DNA of 64,000 nucleotides from Kribbella steppae (GTDB taxonomy: Bacteria; Actinomycetota; Actinomycetes; Propionibacteriales; Kribbellaceae): the NCBI RefSeq assembly GCF_004342025.1, contig NZ_SLWN01000006.1, positions 496,001 to 560,000 on the forward strand. The letters are read 5' to 3'. Below the pieces are notes generated by a model. That model saw only the letters and a program-made list of their open reading frames with translations. It was not told the DNA's origin and did not search any database. Shown here one piece after another: positions 33,058 to 41,362 of the stretch (its first letter is position 1; each line of letters begins with the position of its first letter). The position numbers and the translations under genes were made by a program.

Positions 33058-34386
33058 ATGGCAACCATTGGTGAGCATGCCGCTGCCCTGCTGCGTTCCG
33101 GCCTCGGCCGCCGGGACTTCCTGCGCGCAACCGCCGCTGTGGGCGCCGCCGGTGTCGCTGCTTCGACAACTACGGCGAGCTCCGCGCAAGCCGCCGTACC
33201 GCGGGAGGTGTTGCAACCGGGCAAGGGACCGATCCACGGCCGTCACTACCTGCGGTCGACGCCCGACCAGGTCCGGTGGGGCTATGTCCCGTCGATCGAC
33301 AGCGCCCCGGTACTGCGCGTGAGGTCAGGCGAGACCGTCACCGTCGACACCGTCTCCCACGAAGGCATCCTCGAGGACCAAGGCCGTGACCCGGTCGAGT
33401 ACTTCGCCCAGCACGGTGTCACCCGGTCGTCGGTGCTGGACGACGCCGTCGCCATCGCCCGCGACTACGACCGGACCACGCGGAACTTCGACGTCGACGG
33501 GCCGCACGTCGTCACCGGCCCGATCTTCGTCACGGACGCGAAACCTGGCGACGTACTCAAGGTAGAGATGCTGTCGATGCTCCCGCGCGTCCCGTACGGC
33601 GTGGTATCCAGCCGGCACGGGAAGGGAGCACTCCCCCGGTTGGCCGGCGGCGCTGTCCCAGCTGGGATCACGATCGACGAGATCATGCCGCCGGTGGAGA
33701 CGGATGGCCGAGAGACCGGCGACCCGACCCGCTACGGCAACGTGTCGGTGTTCACGCCGGTCCGTGGCGGGCGCGGGGTGATGGCGCGCGGCAAGCGGCG
33801 CGAGGTGACCTTCCCGCTGAACCCGTTCATGGGGCTGATGGGTGTCGCCTTCGCCGGCTCGGCGTCGCCGACAGCGCCGGAGCTGAACTCGATCCCGCCG
33901 ACGCTCGGCGGCGGGAACATCGACATCAATCTGCTGGGCGTCCGGTCCGCGTTCTATCTGCCAGTGTTCGCCGAGGGCGCGCTGTTCCACGTCGGCGACC
34001 CGCACTTCGCGATGGGGAACGGCGAGGTCGCGCTCACCGCGCTGGAGGGTTCTCTGCGGGCTACCTTCCGGCTGACAGTCTGCAAGAAGGGCTCGGGTGA
34101 CGCGCCGTCGGTGGCATTCGGGTACCCGTTCGCGGAGACGCCGGACGCTTGGGTCCCGATCGGCCTGTCTGACCCCGACGGCAGCCAGAACGGTCAAGGC
34201 AACGACCTGAACATCGCCATGCGTCGCGCGGTCGTGAACGCCCTCGACTTCCTCGAAACCGACCAGGGCATGGACCGGGCAACCGCGTACGCCTATCTCT
34301 CAGCTGCGGCCGACTTCGAGGTCTCCCAGGTCGTCGACCGAACCACCGGCGTCCACGCCGTCATCCGCAAGTCCGACTTCAACTAG
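33058..34386 (+). CDS. Tat-exported acetamidase/formamidase-family protein
   Basis: Secreted amidase-family protein of 442 residues. It opens with a twin-arginine signal: GLGRRDFLRATAAVGAAGVA then ASTTTASSAQA. The acetamidase/formamidase fold follows, with SHEGILEDQG, DGPHVVTGPIFVTDAKPGDVL, ILD-like and GDPHFAMGNGEVALTALE, a hallmark with acidic and His residues. The family hydrolyses short amides to ammonia and acid, usually in the cytosol; export is unusual. I took the ATG with GAGGAG 6 nt upstream. A TATACA -10 candidate lies at 33024-33029. Confidence 0.78.
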   Translation: MATIGEHAAALLRSGLGRRDFLRATAAVGAAGVAASTTTASSAQAAVPREVLQPGKGPIHGRHYLRSTPDQVRWGYVPSIDSAPVLRVRSGETVTVDTVSHEGILEDQGRDPVEYFAQHGVTRSSVLDDAVAIARDYDRTTRNFDVDGPHVVTGPIFVTDAKPGDVLKVEMLSMLPRVPYGVVSSRHGKGALPRLAGGAVPAGITIDEIMPPVETDGRETGDPTRYGNVSVFTPVRGGRGVMARGKRREVTFPLNPFMGLMGVAFAGSASPTAPELNSIPPTLGGGNIDINLLGVRSAFYLPVFAEGALFHVGDPHFAMGNGEVALTALEGSLRATFRLTVCKKGSGDAPSVAFGYPFAETPDAWVPIGLSDPDGSQNGQGNDLNIAMRRAVVNALDFLETDQGMDRATAYAYLSAAADFEVSQVVDRTTGVHAVIRKSDFN

Positions 34387-34780
34387 TCGCCTCCTTCAGA
34401 CCGGGCGTGGGTTACCCCCGACAAATGTGGGCGGGTGGTTCGGCAACACGAATTGTGGTGGCGCTGTTCCGGGCTGCCCGATCGTGCCAGTCGTGGTGCA
34501 GCTCACCCGAATGGTCACACCCACCTGAGCAATCACGGTGAACAGATCGTGGATCTGGGTGACCACCGTGAGCGGGTCGCGGATGGGGGTAGGTGTTGGT
34601 GAGAGGGCCTGGACTTGGGGGTGGGGACACCCTGTCGTGGGCTGGGACAAGAAATAGCAGGTCCCGGCCCACCGTTACCTGTCCAAGCCTCCGGCGATCA
34701 GCACGATCAAGCAGCCCGGAGCAGCGCCCCACTCGAGCAGCCCACCACGTTCGTCGTCTGACGACGTGACCACAGCTGTC
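34387..34780. other. 394-bp region of lower GC, no firm gene
   Basis: On the minus strand an open frame from 34650 to 34396 (84 codons) reads MSQPTTGCPHPQVQALSPTP and contains VTQIHDLFTVIAQVGVTIRV. It starts at an ATG without a clear Shine-Dalgarno and has no recognisable domain. The base composition is less GC-biased than the neighbours. It may be a decayed or foreign fragment. I do not call it a gene. Confidence 0.3.
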
Positions 34781-35542
34781 CTAGTCGTGTTCGACCACGG
34801 TCAAGGTCCAGCCGGCGCCGGTACGGTCGAGCTCTGCGTTCCAGCGTTCGCTCACCAGTTTGTGCAGCGACTTCGGCGTACCCGGATCCTTGCCTGATTC
34901 AAGGAGTTGGCGGGCGACCAGGCCGCGGGTGTGCTTTGCGTTGTGTGAGACAACTGAGCGCACCCCGCCGCGTTCGCGGACGACGTTCACCGAGACCCAC
35001 TTGGCGGCCTGGACGCCGCTCGGACGCCAAGCGGAGACATAGGTGGACGAGCGGCAGTCGACGATCACCCCGTCGGTCTCAGCCAGCACGGCGGCCAGCG
35101 GGTCGCGCCACACCGACGCGAGCGGTCCGAGGCCGGGCAACGTCGTACCCATGGAGAGCCGGTACGGCGGGACGCGATCGGCCATCCGCAATGCGCCCCA
35201 GGCGGCGGACACAACGAGCAGACGATTGCCGGCCCGGCGCTTGCTACCGGCCGACAAGGTGGAGTAGCCGAGAGCGTCGTACAGCACTCCCGAGTACAGC
35301 TCCGACACCGGAACGGCCGGCTCGGTGCGCCAGCGGGTGTTCCGGTCGACCTCATGCTGGAGCGAAGCGCCGACCCCCAGTACGTCGTACGCGTCGGAGG
35401 AAGCCGAGACCTTCGCCAACGTGTCGAGGACCTGCTCGCGGACGGGAGTCAGTTCCGGGAACGACAGCGACGCGTGGTCGACGGCGCGTCCGCGGGATCG
35501 TCCGGTCTTGCCCTCGGACGGCGGCAGCAGGATTAGGGTCAC
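34781..35542 (-). CDS. yaaA: YaaA-family peroxide-stress protein (UPF0246)
   Basis: YaaA/UPF0246 protein of 253 residues, known in E. coli to lower free iron and limit peroxide damage to DNA. The N-terminal LILLPPSEGKT is the family signature. ELYSGVLYDALGYSTL, LVVSAAWGALRMADRVPPYRL and the C-terminal VSHNAKHTRGLVARQLLE complete it. The start is GTG with GGGAGG at 5 nt; an upstream extension is out of family. DNA-binding helix-hairpin-helix features are reported for the family, not visible here by eye. Confidence 0.82.
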   Translation of the reverse strand: MTLILLPPSEGKTGRSRGRAVDHASLSFPELTPVREQVLDTLAKVSASSDAYDVLGVGASLQHEVDRNTRWRTEPAVPVSELYSGVLYDALGYSTLSAGSKRRAGNRLLVVSAAWGALRMADRVPPYRLSMGTTLPGLGPLASVWRDPLAAVLAETDGVIVDCRSSTYVSAWRPSGVQAAKWVSVNVVRERGGVRSVVSHNAKHTRGLVARQLLESGKDPGTPKSLHKLVSERWNAELDRTGAGWTLTVVEHD

Positions 35543-35657
35543 GGGGCCTCCCTGCCTGGACTGAGGAGCGGAGGGAGCGCAGCGACCGGAGGGACGAGGG
35601 AAGGCTGGGAGTTGAAGCCCCATGACACCCCTGCCGGAGGTGCGGCGTTCAACACAG

Positions 35658-36602
35658 TCACGTGAGCTCGTCCAGAGTGGCCAGGTCGGCGGCGGTCGGG
35701 TCCCACAGGCCGGCGGCGACGTTCTGCGCGATCTGCTCCGGCTTGGTCGCGCCGGCGATCACCGACGCGACCGCCGGCTGCGCCGCGAGACCGCCGATGG
35801 CGACGTCGATCAGGCTAAGGTCCCGCTCGGCCGCGAACGTCTCGAGCGCTTCGATCTTGTCGAAGTCCGCCCGCGCCAGCCGCTCCGGCTGAGTCGCCAA
35901 CCGGCTGCCTTCGGGAGCCTCCTCGCCGCGCTTGTACTTACCGGTGAGCAGACCGGAGGCGAGCGGGAAGAACGGCAGGATACCGATGCCGAGGTGCTCA
36001 CAGGCCGGGACCAGTTCGTCCTCGACGTCGCGATCGAGCAAGGAGTACTGGTTCTGCGCGCTGATGAAGTGCTCCAGACCGGCGGTCCGGGCGGCCCAGT
36101 CGGCGTCGATCACCTGCCAGCCGGCGAACTGGGAGCTGCCGATGTACCGGACCTTGCCCTCGGCAACCAGTTCGGTGAGGGCCGCGAGAGTTTCCTCGAT
36201 CGGGGTGACCTGGTCCGGGAAGTGCAGCTGGTAGAGGTCGATCCAGTCCGTGCCGAGCCGCTGCAGGCTCGACTCGACCGCCTTGCGGATGTACCGGCGG
36301 GAACCGCGGACACCCCAGTCCGGGCCGTTCGCCCCCTGCATGTCACCGCCGAACTTGGTCGCGACGATCACCTCGTCGCGGCGGCTGCCGAGTGCCTTGC
36401 CGAGCAGCTCCTCGCTGTACCCGTGCTCACCGCGGTAGATGTCGGCGGTGTCGAACAGCGTGATCCCCGCGTCCACCGCGGCGTTCACCACCGCGTCCGT
36501 CCGGGTCGCGTCGAGGCGCCGCCCGAAGTTGTTGCAGCCCAGTCCCACCACGCTGACCGTGAGGCCGGAGTCACCCAGCTGCCGGTACTCCATATCCGTC
36601 AT
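35658..36602 (-). CDS. aldo/keto reductase
   Basis: NADPH-dependent aldo/keto reductase of 314 residues, similar to YghZ/Kv-beta-like enzymes. The catalytic Asp and Tyr are in LFDTADIYRG, Lys in VIVATKFGG, and His in LYQLHFPD. The C-terminal cofactor region is SVIAGATKPEQIAQNVAAG. The ATG at 36602 and one three codons in (36593) are both plausible. It is divergent from pepN across 34 nt. The substrate is unknown; aldehydes or ketosugars fit. The other aldo/keto reductase of the window is a separate subgroup. Confidence 0.85.
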   Translation of the reverse strand: MTDMEYRQLGDSGLTVSVVGLGCNNFGRRLDATRTDAVVNAAVDAGITLFDTADIYRGEHGYSEELLGKALGSRRDEVIVATKFGGDMQGANGPDWGVRGSRRYIRKAVESSLQRLGTDWIDLYQLHFPDQVTPIEETLAALTELVAEGKVRYIGSSQFAGWQVIDADWAARTAGLEHFISAQNQYSLLDRDVEDELVPACEHLGIGILPFFPLASGLLTGKYKRGEEAPEGSRLATQPERLARADFDKIEALETFAAERDLSLIDVAIGGLAAQPAVASVIAGATKPEQIAQNVAAGLWDPTAADLATLDELT

Positions 36603-36636
36603 GTGTACAGCCTAGTGACGGCATAGAGTTGCCAGC

Positions 36637-39093
36637 ATGCCGAGTCTCACCGTCGACGGCGCCCGTACCCGGGCCGCCGCGCTCTCCGTCCACTCCTACG
36701 ACGTCGACCTCGACCTGACCCAGGGCGAGCGAACGTTCGGATCCACCACCACGATCAGGTTCACCGCCGCCAGTACGACCACCTGGCTGGACGTGAAACC
36801 GGACGAGCTCGTCTCCGTGACCCTGAACGGCACGGCGGTCGACGTCGCCGGGCTGAACGACGGCCGGCTCGAGCTGACCGACCTGCAGCCGGACAACGAA
36901 CTGGTCGTGGTCGCGTCGATGCTCTACTCACACGACGGTGAGGGACTGCACCGAGCGGTCGACGCCGCCGACGGTCTCGTCTACACCTACGCGATGTCGT
37001 TCCTGGACGCGGCGCCGCGGATCTTCGCGTGTTTCGACCAGCCCGACCTCAAGGCGCCGTACCGGATGAAGGTCACCGCGCCGCCGGAGTGGCTGGTGCT
37101 CGGGAACGGCGCGGCTACCCAGGTCTCCCCCGGTCGTTGGGAGCTGGCCGAAACGCCGCCGCTGTCGACGTACTTCGTCACTGTCGTGGCCGGGCCGTAC
37201 CACCAGATCAGCGACGAGCACGACGGGATCCCGCTGAGCGTGGTGGCGCGGCAGTCTCTGAAGGAGGCGCTGGAGCGGGAGGCCGAGGACATCTTCACGG
37301 TGTCCAAGCAGTCGTTCGACGAGTACCACCGGATGTTCGGCTACCGGTACCCGTTCGGTGAGTACCACCAGGCCTTCGTGCCCGAGTTCAACGCCGGCGC
37401 GATGGAGAACCCGGGCTGCGTGACCTTCCGCGACCCGATGGTGTTCCGGTCGGCCGTGACCGATGGCGAGCGCAGCAGCCGGGCCCGGACCGTCGTCCAC
37501 GAGATGGCGCACCAGTGGTTCGGCGACATCGTCACGATGGAGTGGTGGAACGACCTCTGGCTGAACGAGTCGTTCGCCGAGTACATGGCCCACCGGGTCT
37601 CGACCGATGCGACGCGGTACACCGACAACTGGATCGACTTCGCCTTCATCCGGAAGTGGTGGGGTCTGCAGGCCGACCAGCGGTCGTCCACTCACCCGGT
37701 CGCGGCCGACCCGGTCAAGGACGCGCTCGCCTCACTCGACGACTTCGACGGCATCTCCTATGCCAAGGGCGCCGCGGTCCTCAAGCAGCTCGCCGCCTAC
37801 CTCGGCGACGACGTCTTCCTGGCAGGCGTCCGGGCGCACATCCAGTCGAACGAGTTCGGCAATGCGACGTTCGGTGACCTGGTCGCCAAGTGGACCGAGG
37901 CCGGCGCGGTCGACCTCGACAACTGGGCGCAGCACTGGCTCCGCACCCCGGGCCTCGACACGATCAGCGCGTCGCGCACCGACACCGGGATCACGCTGCG
38001 CCGGGTCGCCCCGGCCGCCTTCCCGGCTCAGCGTCCGCACAAGCTGACGGTCGGCGGGTACGACGCGGACGGCCGCGGTACGACGGTCGACGTACTGCTG
38101 GACGCGGACGAGGTGGAGGTCCCCCTCGACCCGTCCGCCGCGGTGGTGATCCCGGACGCGGGTGACGACACCTGGGCCAAGATCCGGCTCGACGCGGACA
38201 GTCTGGCGAACCTGGCGTCGGTGCTGCCGAAGATCTCGGACGGCGTGACGCGGGCCGTCGTACTCAACAGCATCCGCGACGCCGTCGCCGACGCCGAGCT
38301 CGACCCGAAGCTCGGGTTCGACGTCCTGATCGGGATGCTGCCGCAGGAGACCAGCGACATCGCAGTCGGCACGATGGTCGGCTGGGCGAACTCGCACCTG
38401 CTCGGCGTCTACCTCCCCTACGAGCCGTACCGCGGTCAGCTGGCCGAGGCGCTCGGTGCCCGGCTGCAGACCGCGCCGGCCGGGAGCAGCCTGCAGCTGG
38501 CGGTGGCCCGTGGGTACGTGCGGTTCGCCGACGACGTCGGCGTGCTGACGGGCTGGCTCAACGGTGAAGGTGTGCCGGTCGGGCTCGCGATGGACGTGGA
38601 CCTGCGGTGGACGGTTCTGCTCCAGCTCGCCCGGCTCGGTGCCGTCGGCGACGCGGAGATCGACGCCGAACTCAAGCGCGACACGTCGTCCGAGGGCGTC
38701 GTCCACGCGGTCCGCTGCCGTGCCGCGCTGCCGACGCCGGAGGCCAAGGAGCGGGCCTGGACGCTGATCACGACCGACGCCGACGTCGCGAACTACGAGC
38801 TCTACGCCGCGTGCGAAGGCTTCTGGCACCCCGGTCAGGTCGAGCTCAGCGCGCCGTACGTGGACCGGTACTTCGCCGAGATCGCCGGCACCGAGAAGCT
38901 GCGATCCGGCTGGGTGGTCGCCCAAAGCGCGAAGCTCGCCTTCCCCCGGTACGCCGTCGAGCAGCCGACCGTCTCGCGGGCCGCGGACCTGGTCGCGGAC
39001 GAGTCGGTCGCGGCCGGCATCCGGCGGTCGGTCGGCGACAGTGTGGACGACCTGAAGCGTGCTCTTGCGGTGCGTTCGGCGTTCGGCAGCTGA
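36637..39093 (+). CDS. pepN: aminopeptidase N (M1 metallopeptidase)
   Basis: Cytosolic zinc aminopeptidase of 818 residues that removes N-terminal residues from peptides. An N-terminal beta-saddle domain is followed by the catalytic domain with the exopeptidase motif GAMEN and the zinc site HEMAHQWFGDI (HExxH) with the third ligand Glu in LWLNESFAEYM. The C-terminal ~400 residues are the ERAP1-like helical domain. The size is normal for actinobacterial PepN. It is a housekeeping gene, standing alone with sepH next on the same strand 188 nt on. Confidence 0.93.
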   Translation: MPSLTVDGARTRAAALSVHSYDVDLDLTQGERTFGSTTTIRFTAASTTTWLDVKPDELVSVTLNGTAVDVAGLNDGRLELTDLQPDNELVVVASMLYSHDGEGLHRAVDAADGLVYTYAMSFLDAAPRIFACFDQPDLKAPYRMKVTAPPEWLVLGNGAATQVSPGRWELAETPPLSTYFVTVVAGPYHQISDEHDGIPLSVVARQSLKEALEREAEDIFTVSKQSFDEYHRMFGYRYPFGEYHQAFVPEFNAGAMENPGCVTFRDPMVFRSAVTDGERSSRARTVVHEMAHQWFGDIVTMEWWNDLWLNESFAEYMAHRVSTDATRYTDNWIDFAFIRKWWGLQADQRSSTHPVAADPVKDALASLDDFDGISYAKGAAVLKQLAAYLGDDVFLAGVRAHIQSNEFGNATFGDLVAKWTEAGAVDLDNWAQHWLRTPGLDTISASRTDTGITLRRVAPAAFPAQRPHKLTVGGYDADGRGTTVDVLLDADEVEVPLDPSAAVVIPDAGDDTWAKIRLDADSLANLASVLPKISDGVTRAVVLNSIRDAVADAELDPKLGFDVLIGMLPQETSDIAVGTMVGWANSHLLGVYLPYEPYRGQLAEALGARLQTAPAGSSLQLAVARGYVRFADDVGVLTGWLNGEGVPVGLAMDVDLRWTVLLQLARLGAVGDAEIDAELKRDTSSEGVVHAVRCRAALPTPEAKERAWTLITTDADVANYELYAACEGFWHPGQVELSAPYVDRYFAEIAGTEKLRSGWVVAQSAKLAFPRYAVEQPTVSRAADLVADESVAAGIRRSVGDSVDDLKRALAVRSAFGS

Positions 39094-39106
39094 CAAGTGA
39101 GTCGCG

Positions 39107-39145
39107 GTCACACCGTGTTGTGACTACTGTGACTGGTGTGATCAG
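39107..39145 (+). promoter_or_regulatory. dyad and tandem TGTGA repeats upstream of sepH
   Basis: GTCACA, 6 nt, TGTGAC (39107-39124) is an inverted repeat. TGTGACTAC, TGTGACTGG and TGTGATCAG follow each other at exact 9-bp spacing (39119-39145). A binding site for a dimeric regulator is possible. The region lies 140-175 nt upstream of the sepH start. Confidence 0.35.
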
Positions 39146-39281
39146 GAGGACCCTGGTGACCAGGCAAGATGTGATTTCGTGACGTAACCTCCACAATGAC
39201 CGGGCGGCACGGCGCGCCGGTCTTGGTCAGGCAGCACGTCCCGGGAGAGACTGTCGAGAACCGCACAGGAGAACAAAGGCA

Positions 39282-40655
39282 ATGCGCGAGGCGAGGCTCG
39301 TCGGTCTGAGCCAGGATGGCAAGCAACTCATCCTGGCGCTGGCAGAGACGGGTGAGGAGTTCGCCATCCCGGTCGACGACCGGTTGCGTGCGGCCCTCCG
39401 CGGCGACCGTGCCCGACTCGGCCAGCTGGAGATTCAAATGGAGAGCGCGCTGCGCCCACGAGACATCCAGGCTCGTATCCGCGCCGGCGAAAGTCCCGAG
39501 GCGGTCGCAGCCGTCGCCCAGATGCCGATGGAACGCGTGATGGCGTTCGCCGGCCCGGTCCTGGCCGAGCGCGACCACATCGCCAGCCTCGCGCAGCGCG
39601 CCTCCGTCCGTCGTCGTGGCGGTGCCGACGCTCCGACCCGCAACCTCGGTGCCTGGGTCACCGATCGGCTCCGCACCCGCCAGGTCGACCCGGCGTCGGC
39701 CGAGTGGGACGCGTGGCGGCGTGACGACGGCCGCTGGGCGGTGCGTGTCTCCTACTTCGTCGAGAGCGTCGACGAGGCGGAGCAGAAGGAAGAAAAGATC
39801 GCGATGTTCGCGTACGACGCTCCCGGTCGGTACGCGGTCCCGGACGACGACGAGGCTCGCTGGCTGGTCGGCGAGCAGGCCCAGGTGTTGGCGCCGCCGG
39901 TGCAGCCGACCCATCAGCCTGGTGAGCGCCGACTGTCCGCGGTTGCCGACATCGACCTGTCCGTCGCGCCGGACCACGGCGCCGACAGCTACGAGGCCGG
40001 CTTCGAGGACACCGTCAGCCTGCCCCGCAGAAACAACCCTGCCGCCCGCGACACCGGGCGTGATCCTTCCCGCGATGCCGGGCGTGAGCGCGAGGGGTTC
40101 GCCGCCCGCGACACGCCCCGAGAGCCCGAGCGCGGCCCGCGCCGGGTGCACTCGGTCCCCGACCCGGACACCGAGCCGACGCTGATCGACGTACCGGTCG
40201 AGCAGCCGCCGGCCCTGCGTCCGGCGGTCCGCGCCGTGGAGCGTCCCAGTGAGCTTCCGGCGGAAGCTGCCACCTTCGCTCCTCCGGAGGAAAGAGCCGC
40301 CCCGGAGAACCCGTTCACCGAGCGCCGCGCCGCACCCGACCGGACTCCGGCGCCCGACCGCAGTGCTCCGGCACGGCGCGCGCCCGAAGAGCGTGCCACC
40401 CCGGCCGCGCCGGTCGAAGCGCCCGCGCAGCCGACTCCGGAGCCGGAGCCTGTCCAGGCCAAGCCCGCATCCAAGCCCGCGTCCGAGCCTGCACCCTCGC
40501 CGGCGGCAAGCTCGGCTGGTGAGCCCGCCGCCAGCGCTGAGCCGGCCACCGAAGAGACTCCCGCCGAGCCCAAGAAGAAGCCGGCCCGCCGCAACGCCAA
40601 GCGCGCCAGCGTCCCCAGCTGGGACGAAATCATGTTCGGCAAGAAGGCCGACTGA
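39282..40655 (+). CDS. sepH: septation protein SepH (DUF3071)
   Basis: Actinobacterial cell-division protein of 457 residues that in Streptomyces and mycobacteria binds FtsZ and promotes its assembly. Residues ~1-165 are the DUF3071 domain (MREARLVGLSQDGKQLILAL, then RPRDIQARIRAGESPEAVAA with an HTH-like helix pair, then RVSYFVESVDEAEQKEEKI). Residues ~200-440 are a Pro/Ala/Glu-rich disordered linker with many RDT and PAPE units. The end PSWDEIMFGKK is the conserved C-terminal motif. AGGAG lies 8-10 nt before the ATG. A strong hairpin follows the stop. Confidence 0.92.
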   Translation: MREARLVGLSQDGKQLILALAETGEEFAIPVDDRLRAALRGDRARLGQLEIQMESALRPRDIQARIRAGESPEAVAAVAQMPMERVMAFAGPVLAERDHIASLAQRASVRRRGGADAPTRNLGAWVTDRLRTRQVDPASAEWDAWRRDDGRWAVRVSYFVESVDEAEQKEEKIAMFAYDAPGRYAVPDDDEARWLVGEQAQVLAPPVQPTHQPGERRLSAVADIDLSVAPDHGADSYEAGFEDTVSLPRRNNPAARDTGRDPSRDAGREREGFAARDTPREPERGPRRVHSVPDPDTEPTLIDVPVEQPPALRPAVRAVERPSELPAEAATFAPPEERAAPENPFTERRAAPDRTPAPDRSAPARRAPEERATPAAPVEAPAQPTPEPEPVQAKPASKPASEPAPSPAASSAGEPAASAEPATEETPAEPKKKPARRNAKRASVPSWDEIMFGKKAD

Positions 40656-40662
40656 TCCTCGT

Positions 40663-40719
40663 CGAGTCGTGGATTTCGGTCGTCGAACGACCGGATCCGG
40701 AGCAGAAATCCGCGACTCG
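40663..40719 (+). terminator. long hairpin terminator after sepH
   Basis: CGAGTCGTGGATTTC (40663-40677) pairs with GAAATCCGCGACTCG (40705-40719) over 15 bp with one G-U. A nested 6-bp hairpin GGTCGT/ACGACC (40678-40692) fills the loop. It separates sepH from the leader ORF promoter 50 bp on. Confidence 0.8.
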
Positions 40720-40772
40720 GTGGCGGCCTTGTTGACACATCACGGACAGTTGTCCCGGATGGCGGACGGTGT

Positions 40773-40801
40773 TTGGCATCCACGGAGCGAACTGTCATGA
40801 T
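40773..40801 (+). promoter_or_regulatory. promoter of the poly-Cys leader transcript
   Basis: -35 TTGGCA (40773-40778), a 17-bp spacer, and -10 CATGAT (40796-40801). The ATG at 40809 is 7 nt past the -10, where transcription should begin, so the leader mRNA should be leaderless. Confidence 0.7.
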
Positions 40802-40808
40802 CTTCGGC

Positions 40809-40847
40809 ATGCAGATTCTGTGCTGCTGTTGTTGTTGTCGTCGCTGA
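40809..40847 (+). CDS. poly-cysteine leader peptide (12 residues)
   Basis: Leader ORF reading MQILCCCCCCRR: six consecutive Cys codons (TGC TGC TGT TGT TGT TGT, 40821-40838), two Arg, then TGA. It begins at the predicted transcription start. An ATG 12 nt further upstream (40797) is in frame but lies inside the -10. Leaderless poly-Cys short ORFs are known in mycobacteria as cysteine-responsive attenuators: ribosomes stall on the Cys codons when charged Cys-tRNA is scarce. Six Cys in a row cannot be explained as an ordinary coding shadow. The peptide itself need not have a function. Confidence 0.75.
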   Translation: MQILCCCCCCRR

Positions 40848-40923
40848 CGCGCGCCGTCTCCCGGCGCACGAGGCCCTGCCCCTTTCCGTGGCCCGCCCGC
40901 CGACACCAGCACTCACAGGATCT
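40813..40923 (+). promoter_or_regulatory. cysteine-responsive translational attenuator (leader RNA pairs with downstream RBS)
   Basis: The leader RNA AGATTCTGTG (40813-40822) pairs with CACAGGATCT (40914-40923), which contains the AGGA ribosome-binding site of the next gene: 10 consecutive pairs, one G-U. TGCTG (40824-40828) pairs with CAGCA (40907-40911), and TGTTG (40830-40834) pairs with CGACA (40901-40905, one G-U), giving 20 pairs over two small interior loops. A local hairpin GCGCCG/CGGCGC (40851-40867) sits between. A ribosome stalled on the Cys codons would hold the 5' strand and free the RBS; one that finishes would release it. Confidence 0.65.
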
Positions 40924-40928
40924 TCCGC

Positions 40929-41342
40929 ATGAATCTCCCGGCCTTTGCCGATCTGCTCGCGTCCCGCGGCCTCCGCCTGCTGCCCGGCTCCCACGCCGTA
41001 CCGGTGGAGCTGCTCGTTCAGTTGCCCGACGCAACAATCGCCCGGTTCACCGCGCGCGGTACGACGCTGCGGATGAGCCGCTTCTCCCCCGACGCGCTGA
41101 CCGCGATCACCATCGCCGCCGAGTGCGGTTGCGGTGACCACCACCCGCAGACCGGCCCGACCCGGGTCACCCTCAGCCGGTACGCCGTACCGCTCGACGA
41201 ACGCACCATCGACGGCGAGCTCCTGTTCGGCTGGCAGGCCCACGAGGCCGGCCTGCTCCGCCTCCCCGACGCGGCCACCCACTTCTTCACCCTGCTCGAC
41301 CAGGTCCAGACCCCCGACCGAGTCCTCGTCGGCGTCGCCTGA
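40929..41342 (+). CDS. unknown protein under poly-Cys leader control
   Basis: Protein of 137 residues that I do not recognise. It starts MNLPAFADLLASRGLRLLPG, is predicted soluble, mixed alpha/beta, and contains AAECGCGDHHPQ, a CxC plus HH cluster that could bind a metal. Its AGGA lies 8 nt before the ATG and is the target of pairing by the upstream leader RNA. The gene is monocistronic, closed by a strong hairpin (41363-41393). The leader predicts expression when cysteine is short, so a role in cysteine or sulfur supply, thiol or Fe-S economy is likely. That is inference from regulation only. Confidence 0.75.
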   Translation: MNLPAFADLLASRGLRLLPGSHAVPVELLVQLPDATIARFTARGTTLRMSRFSPDALTAITIAAECGCGDHHPQTGPTRVTLSRYAVPLDERTIDGELLFGWQAHEAGLLRLPDAATHFFTLLDQVQTPDRVLVGVA

Positions 41343-41362
41343 AGCACCACTTTGTGCACCAC

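Noticed and set aside
35563..35606. Purine-rich GAGCGGAGGGAGCGCAGCG sequence as a possible insertion-sequence end.
   Set aside because: No transposase, target duplication or matching inverted end is present; it is more like a dispersed GC-rich repeat or 5' leader.
39138..39181. A 14-codon GTG-started frame upstream of sepH as a second leader peptide.
   Set aside because: It has no codon run, no promoter at the right distance and no pairing with the sepH RBS.
40797..40808. ATG at 40797 as the start of the poly-Cys leader (16 residues).
   Set aside because: It lies inside the -10 hexamer of a well-spaced promoter, so it should not be transcribed; the in-frame ATG at 40809 sits at the expected start.
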